From NCBI GenBank assembly GCA_023091735.1, contig JALKBU010000945.1, positions 1 to 20,069 on the forward strand: 20,069 bases of DNA, in the 5' to 3' direction. Below are positions 17,335 to 20,069 of this stretch, one piece after another (the first letter of the stretch is position 1; every line of letters begins with the position of its first letter). The notes under the pieces are model-generated. The model was not told the DNA's origin. It made no database searches and worked only from the letters and a program-made list of their open reading frames with translations. The position numbers and the translations under genes were made by a program. Source of the stretch: Trichomonas tenax (Eukaryota > Parabasalia > Trichomonadida > Trichomonadidae).

Positions 17335-18141
17335 ATGACTGAACGTAATGATGTCTATAATGAATACATTGACAATATGATCAAAGAAGAACTAAATAAA
17401 AATAAAGGTTCCTTATCTAAAGAAGTTTTGAGCAAAATACCATATTCAAACGTATATTATAACTCCATCACTGCAGCAATAAGCAAACAATTTAAGGGGA
17501 AAACTTTATCTATCATTAAAGAGATCATTATCATCTCTAACACATCCCCATATTCTCATGTGTTAATATATATAAATAGAACTGGTAGTGAATGTGATGA
17601 CATGTTTGAATCATTAAAACATCTCATTCATATTCCAATCACATATTTATCACATGATGAAGCAGAAGATTATTTAAAGAAATTAATAATGTATAAAGAA
17701 TTATATAATACAATTATGAAAAATAATTTAGAGGATAGAATAGTTGATGATCAAAGAGATGATTTGTTTAAAACATTATTTATTAATGATTTCAGTCGTG
17801 AATTCCTTCATACTTTAGTATTTCTTGATGATGCTGTTAAATCAAAATTAATCAGTAATGAAAAATCATATTTCAATCAACTCTTAACACAATGTCGTCA
17901 TATTCAATGCTCATTCTTTATGGCTGTTCAATATTTTAAAGCTCTTTCAACAAATATTAAATCAAATATTTCAACATTATTTATATTCTTGAGTTTTAGT
18001 CGTCAGAAATTAAATGTTATGTTGTATCAAGTGAATTTACCGATGTCAATTAATGAGCTTTATTATAAATATCAACAATTAAGCGAACATGGAAAATTAA
18101 TAGTTGACACTGTTAAAGGTAATGTTAGTTTTTCTGATTAA
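17335..18141 (+). CDS. A32-like (FtsK-HerA) DNA packaging ATPase
   Basis: The 268-aa protein has Walker B HTLVFLDDA (residues 159-167) and the conserved block LTQCRHIQCSFFMAVQYFKALSTNIKSN (residues 184-211, given in outline: TQCRHI, then AVQYFKAL with the sensor Gln, then IKSN) typical of viral packaging ATPases of the A32 class. Walker A is unusual: the best candidate is SKQFKGKT at residues 50-57, with Ser in place of the first Gly. The length is normal for Polinton ATPases. It would drive genome packaging into capsids. It starts 28 bp after the capsid stop and has its own ATTATTTTTGTAAATATAAA tract. Confidence 0.82.
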   Translation: MTERNDVYNEYIDNMIKEELNKNKGSLSKEVLSKIPYSNVYYNSITAAISKQFKGKTLSIIKEIIIISNTSPYSHVLIYINRTGSECDDMFESLKHLIHIPITYLSHDEAEDYLKKLIMYKELYNTIMKNNLEDRIVDDQRDDLFKTLFINDFSREFLHTLVFLDDAVKSKLISNEKSYFNQLLTQCRHIQCSFFMAVQYFKALSTNIKSNISTLFIFLSFSRQKLNVMLYQVNLPMSINELYYKYQQLSEHGKLIVDTVKGNVSFSD

Positions 18142-18179
18142 AAAATGATATTAATTTAATTTTTTTATTCTAATTAAAC

Positions 18180-19091
18180 ATGGCAGAAATCGGAAACTTA
18201 TTACAAACACAACTTAAACCTGGTACTTATCAGAATGGGAAAAGAGCTGGTCAAACATATCAACGTCAAATTACAGTTCCTGATGGAATGAAGGAATTAG
18301 TTCATATTGTCGCTGGTCTTCAAAAAGATGTGAAGCAAATGAAAAATGTTTTAACATTACCAGAGGCTGAAGCATACGCTAAACGTCAAGGTGTAAATTG
18401 GGAAGCTCATGAAGCTGATATTACAGGTCCAGACAATAAACCAGATGGTGTTCCAGAAGTTTTTATTACAGATGCAAAGGGAAATATTAAAGTCATTAAT
18501 GGGTACAAACTAAAATCTAGTAATTATGCATAGAGAAAAGCTTATAACACAATGTATCCAATGCGATTTGATCAGAATGGAAAACCAATTAAACAATATA
18601 TTGGTGAGGGTGAAAATGGGGCTATTCATTCATATAGACATGCACCATATTCAAAATTTGTTGGAGAAATGAATTCAATTATTCCAGGTCAAGATGGTTT
18701 TCCTACATATCAACATAATTTAGAAGGTCAATTTGCAAAAGTTCAGAAACCAATATCACCAAAGAAATATTTCAAAACTGTAATCATTGATTCATATATT
18801 ACTGAAACAAATATAAAGGAAGAAATGAAACAGAGTGGATATCAACCATTACAAATTGCTAGAACATTTAGCAAAGTATTAAATGAAGCATTTATTGAGC
18901 TCATCAAAAAACGGGTTTATGCTGAAAAGTATAATATAAATTATGACCAAGTTTTTGACAAAGATAAACGTAAAATTGAGAAATCAGAAGACTTTAAGAA
19001 TGCATGTTTTACAACTATTTATGAAATAGTTAATAATGGAGAGGAATATTCTAATGCACACGCATTTATTAATCAATTATTTAGTTCATAA
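18180..19091 (+). pseudogene. Unknown 303-codon morphogenesis-block protein, split by in-frame TAG
   Basis: One frame runs from the ATG at 18180 to TAA at 19089-19091, broken only by TAG at 18531-18533. Six codons separate the TAG from the next ATG (18552), which has no promoter-like tract, so a single gene with one nonsense change (CAG to TAG would suffice) is likely. The N-terminal part begins [20 protein letters not shown] and contains an [18 protein letters not shown] strand pair. The C-terminal part is helical (IARTFSKVLNEAFIELIKK). I do not recognise the family. Position after the ATPase suggests a structural or assembly role. The start follows TTTTTTTATTCTAATTAAAC. Confidence 0.6.
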
Positions 19092-19100
19092 ATTTTGCTA

Positions 19101-19114
19101 AATCCTAAAGGATT
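19101..19114. other. Intergenic palindrome AATCCTAAAGGATT
   Basis: A perfect 6-bp stem with two loop bases lies 10 bp after the 303-codon gene. Its left half equals that of the stem-loop at 944. A 3'-end role is possible. Confidence 0.4.
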
Positions 19115-19139
19115 ATTATTTTTCTTTATTCATAAGTAA

Positions 19140-19595
19140 ATGAGAAGAAGAATTGTTCCTCAGAGAAATTCAAATGCTAAAGCTGAAATAACAGTTGGAT
19201 ATAATGTAAATGATGATAAAAGTAAAGTAATTCAGAATGTAAAAGTTAATGTTTCCCCTGAATTTGGAAAACTGGAGAGGTCACATCCTTCCGAGCCAAA
19301 TTTGATAAACAGAGAAATTGAAGAAAGTGAAGGAGTGCATGCACCCCCGGGTTCTTCGAACCTCGGTATTGTATTAGCTGAGCCAGGAAAGGCGCCAGTG
19401 ACTGTTCATTATACATCACCAAATGAAAACGAAGGATTTATTGACCCAAGGACTTCACAACCTTCATTTTTAAATTGTTCTTTAACCCATTCAGGATTTA
19501 AACTGCGACCTGAGCGGAAAGGAGTCACTAAGTTACTTATATCTGTTTTAATAGGTGTTAAGGCATTAATTTTGTCATTTTATAATTCATTTTGA
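19140..19595 (+). CDS. Unknown 151-aa protein with hydrophobic C-terminal anchor
   Basis: The protein has a basic start (MRRRIVPQRNSN), a polar middle with a Pro/Gly-rich linker (about residues 68-90) and a C-terminal hydrophobic stretch near 130-150 (TKLLISVLIGVKALILSFY) that could be a single membrane anchor. It is the last element gene before the candidate right end. The start follows TTATTTTTCTTTATTCATAAGTAA. A palindrome-hairpin pair (19335-19362) encodes the linker. The family is unknown; membrane placement is inferred from hydrophobicity only. Confidence 0.55.
   Translation: MRRRIVPQRNSNAKAEITVGYNVNDDKSKVIQNVKVNVSPEFGKLERSHPSEPNLINREIEESEGVHAPPGSSNLGIVLAEPGKAPVTVHYTSPNENEGFIDPRTSQPSFLNCSLTHSGFKLRPERKGVTKLLISVLIGVKALILSFYNSF
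19335..19362. repeat. In-frame palindrome plus hairpin
   Basis: GTGCATGCAC (19335-19344) is followed by GGTTC-TTC-GAACC (19350-19362), which extends outward through CCG and CGG (19347-19349 and 19364-19366) with one bulge. Confidence 0.6.
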
Positions 19596-19675
19596 TTAGA
19601 TTTAATTAAAAAATCGTATTCATTTAATTGCTTGATTCCCCATTTCTTCATTAGCTCAGGCGAAACAATAGCCAT
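19580..19675 (-). other. Short open frame, possible gene remnant
   Basis: A 31-codon frame starts at the ATG at 19675 (MAIVSPELMKKWGIKQLNEY) and ends with TAA at 19580-19582, overlapping the end of the 151-aa gene. The frame is also open upstream of the ATG for about 12 codons, back into a TTTTTTTATT tract like that of other element genes. It may be the start of a lost element gene or chance. Confidence 0.25.
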
Positions 19676-19736
19676 ATATGTAGTCTCTTTTATCCAAATA
19701 AAAAAATTAAATTATTTTAAAAATTAACTTAAAAAT

Positions 19737-19815
19737 TAGTTGCTCGGATTTGTTGTTTTATATATCGTGTTTGGAATACATCCTCTATATGTATGATTAC
19801 AAAATCGAGCAACTA
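19737..19815. repeat. Inverted repeat TAGTTGCTCG / CGAGCAACTA, candidate element end
   Basis: TAGTTGCTCG (19737-19746) and CGAGCAACTA (19806-19815) are perfect inverted copies 59 bp apart; similarity extends inward (GATTTGTTG against GATTTTGTA on the other strand). An end reading inward as AGTTGCTCG would fit the AG...CT termini remembered for Polintons. It lies between the last element gene and a host-like gene. It could instead be a small separate inverted-repeat element. Confidence 0.45.
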
Positions 19816-19859
19816 CCCCTGTCACTATACTATTAAAATAGAGGTGGAAAATTTATTTA

Positions 19860-19868
19860 TCATTAGAT
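19860..19868 (+). promoter_or_regulatory. Trichomonad-type initiator of the host gene
   Basis: TCATT at 19860-19864 fits the Trichomonas initiator TCAY(T/A), with the first transcribed A at 19862 and a 7-base leader to the ATG at 19869. None of the element genes has this arrangement as clearly. Confidence 0.55.
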
Positions 19869-20069
19869 ATGGAAATGGATTCGAGAAAGTATGTTCTGAG
19901 GATAGGCGATGATAGTATGAAGTATGCGTTGTGTGAGAAAGGGGACTTCGTGTTCGAGTTCACATTCTGCAATGAAGTTCGAAAATTTCAAACGTCAAAA
20001 ATTTTCGCTATGATGTTCAGTAGAAATGTGAGTGAAAAACGGTCGATCGTGGCTGCAAATAGAATGTCA
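19869..20069 (+). CDS. Host gene, 5' part, BTB-like/ankyrin-family type N-terminus
   Basis: A 67-codon open frame runs off the window end. It is more GC-rich and less Asn/Ile-laden than the element genes. The pattern DFVFEFTF ... FQTSKIFAMMFSRNVSE resembles the BTB-like N-terminal region I recall from the large Trichomonas ankyrin-repeat protein families (F-x-F, then TSK, then A-x-x-FS). Ankyrin repeats themselves would lie beyond the window. The initiator directly upstream supports the ATG at 19869; a second ATG follows two codons later. The call to host origin rests on promoter type, composition and position outside the inverted repeat. Confidence 0.55.
   Translation, partial: MEMDSRKYVLRIGDDSMKYALCEKGDFVFEFTFCNEVRKFQTSKIFAMMFSRNVSEKRSIVAANRMS

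Larger units (their letters stand above)
1..19815. mobile_element. Maverick/Polinton-type virus-like transposon (left end outside window)
   Basis: The window holds a retroviral-type integrase, a family B polymerase with protein-primed Maverick character, a candidate double jelly-roll capsid protein and an A32-like packaging ATPase, which is the defining Maverick/Polinton gene set. Genes are intronless, closely spaced and on both strands, with a shared upstream motif. No adenovirus-type cysteine protease is visible, so it may lie outside the window or be lost. The right end is placed at the inverted repeat 19737-19815 because a gene with a host-type initiator begins just after it. The left end was not seen. 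Exact termini and target duplication cannot be checked from this window. Confidence 0.8.

Noticed and set aside
785..19790. ATCCTCTATAT occurs both in the repeat arm (785) and near the right end (19778).
   Set aside because: An 11-base AT-rich match in the wrong orientation for a terminal repeat; no extension on either side.
1..20069. tRNA, rRNA or CRISPR arrays.
   Set aside because: No cloverleaf with tRNA boxes, no rRNA-like stretch and no regularly spaced direct repeats with variable spacers were seen.

Overview
The window is AT-rich eukaryotic DNA that is almost filled by one large virus-like DNA transposon of the Maverick/Polinton class. The host is most likely Trichomonas vaginalis or a close trichomonad. 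The reasons are intronless, tightly packed genes on both strands, a protein-primed family B DNA polymerase with a retroviral-type integrase, a capsid protein and a packaging ATPase, a KilA-N gene, and at the right edge (19869 onward) a partial gene of host character preceded by a trichomonad-like initiator (TCATT) only 7 bases before its ATG. The species is inferred, not proven.

Layout, left to right. 2-766 is the 3' part of an unrecognised gene with an in-frame stop. 778-4347 is a separate 3.57 kb unit bounded by 113-bp inverted repeats (two mismatches). It carries an intact 800-aa primase-helicase on the minus strand and, divergently, a DUF3223-like protein and a small zinc-binding protein. 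4425-5701 is a phage-like fibre gene with a frameshift. 5755-6412 is a KilA-N gene with a frameshift. 6498-7700 (minus) is a broken integrase and 7704-8141 (minus) an unknown gene. 8257-11191 (minus) is a DNA polymerase that is frameshifted and cut off at catalytic motif C. 11213-12322 (minus) is its upstream neighbour, ending inside what looks like the polymerase N-terminal domain. 12372-13444 holds an unknown gene, a small amphipathic protein and a broken GIY-YIG/T5orf172-like gene. 13488-15192 (minus) holds two more genes, each with one in-frame TGA; the larger is flanked by 43-bp inverted repeats. 15379-15609 (minus) is a second small amphipathic protein. 15675-19595 is the virion block: major capsid protein, packaging ATPase, a stop-split 303-codon gene and a 151-aa protein with a hydrophobic tail. 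A candidate element end lies at 19737-19815, and host DNA follows.

Together the genes describe a virus-like element of a protist with replication (polymerase), integration (integrase), packaging (ATPase), capsid and a receptor-binding-like fibre. Most element genes share one upstream pattern, a T-rich TTTTTATT-like tract and then an ATAA-rich stretch running into the ATG. This differs from the host initiator. At least nine element genes carry a lesion, usually a single one (one in-frame stop, or one indel, mostly in an A run), while capsid and ATPase are open. The copy therefore looks recently inactivated, or partly mis-sequenced.

The most interesting signals are the intact, inverted-repeat-bounded primase-helicase unit nested in this damaged element, and a family of very short GC-rich hairpins (4-7 bp stem, mostly 3-base loop) scattered in frame through many non-core genes.
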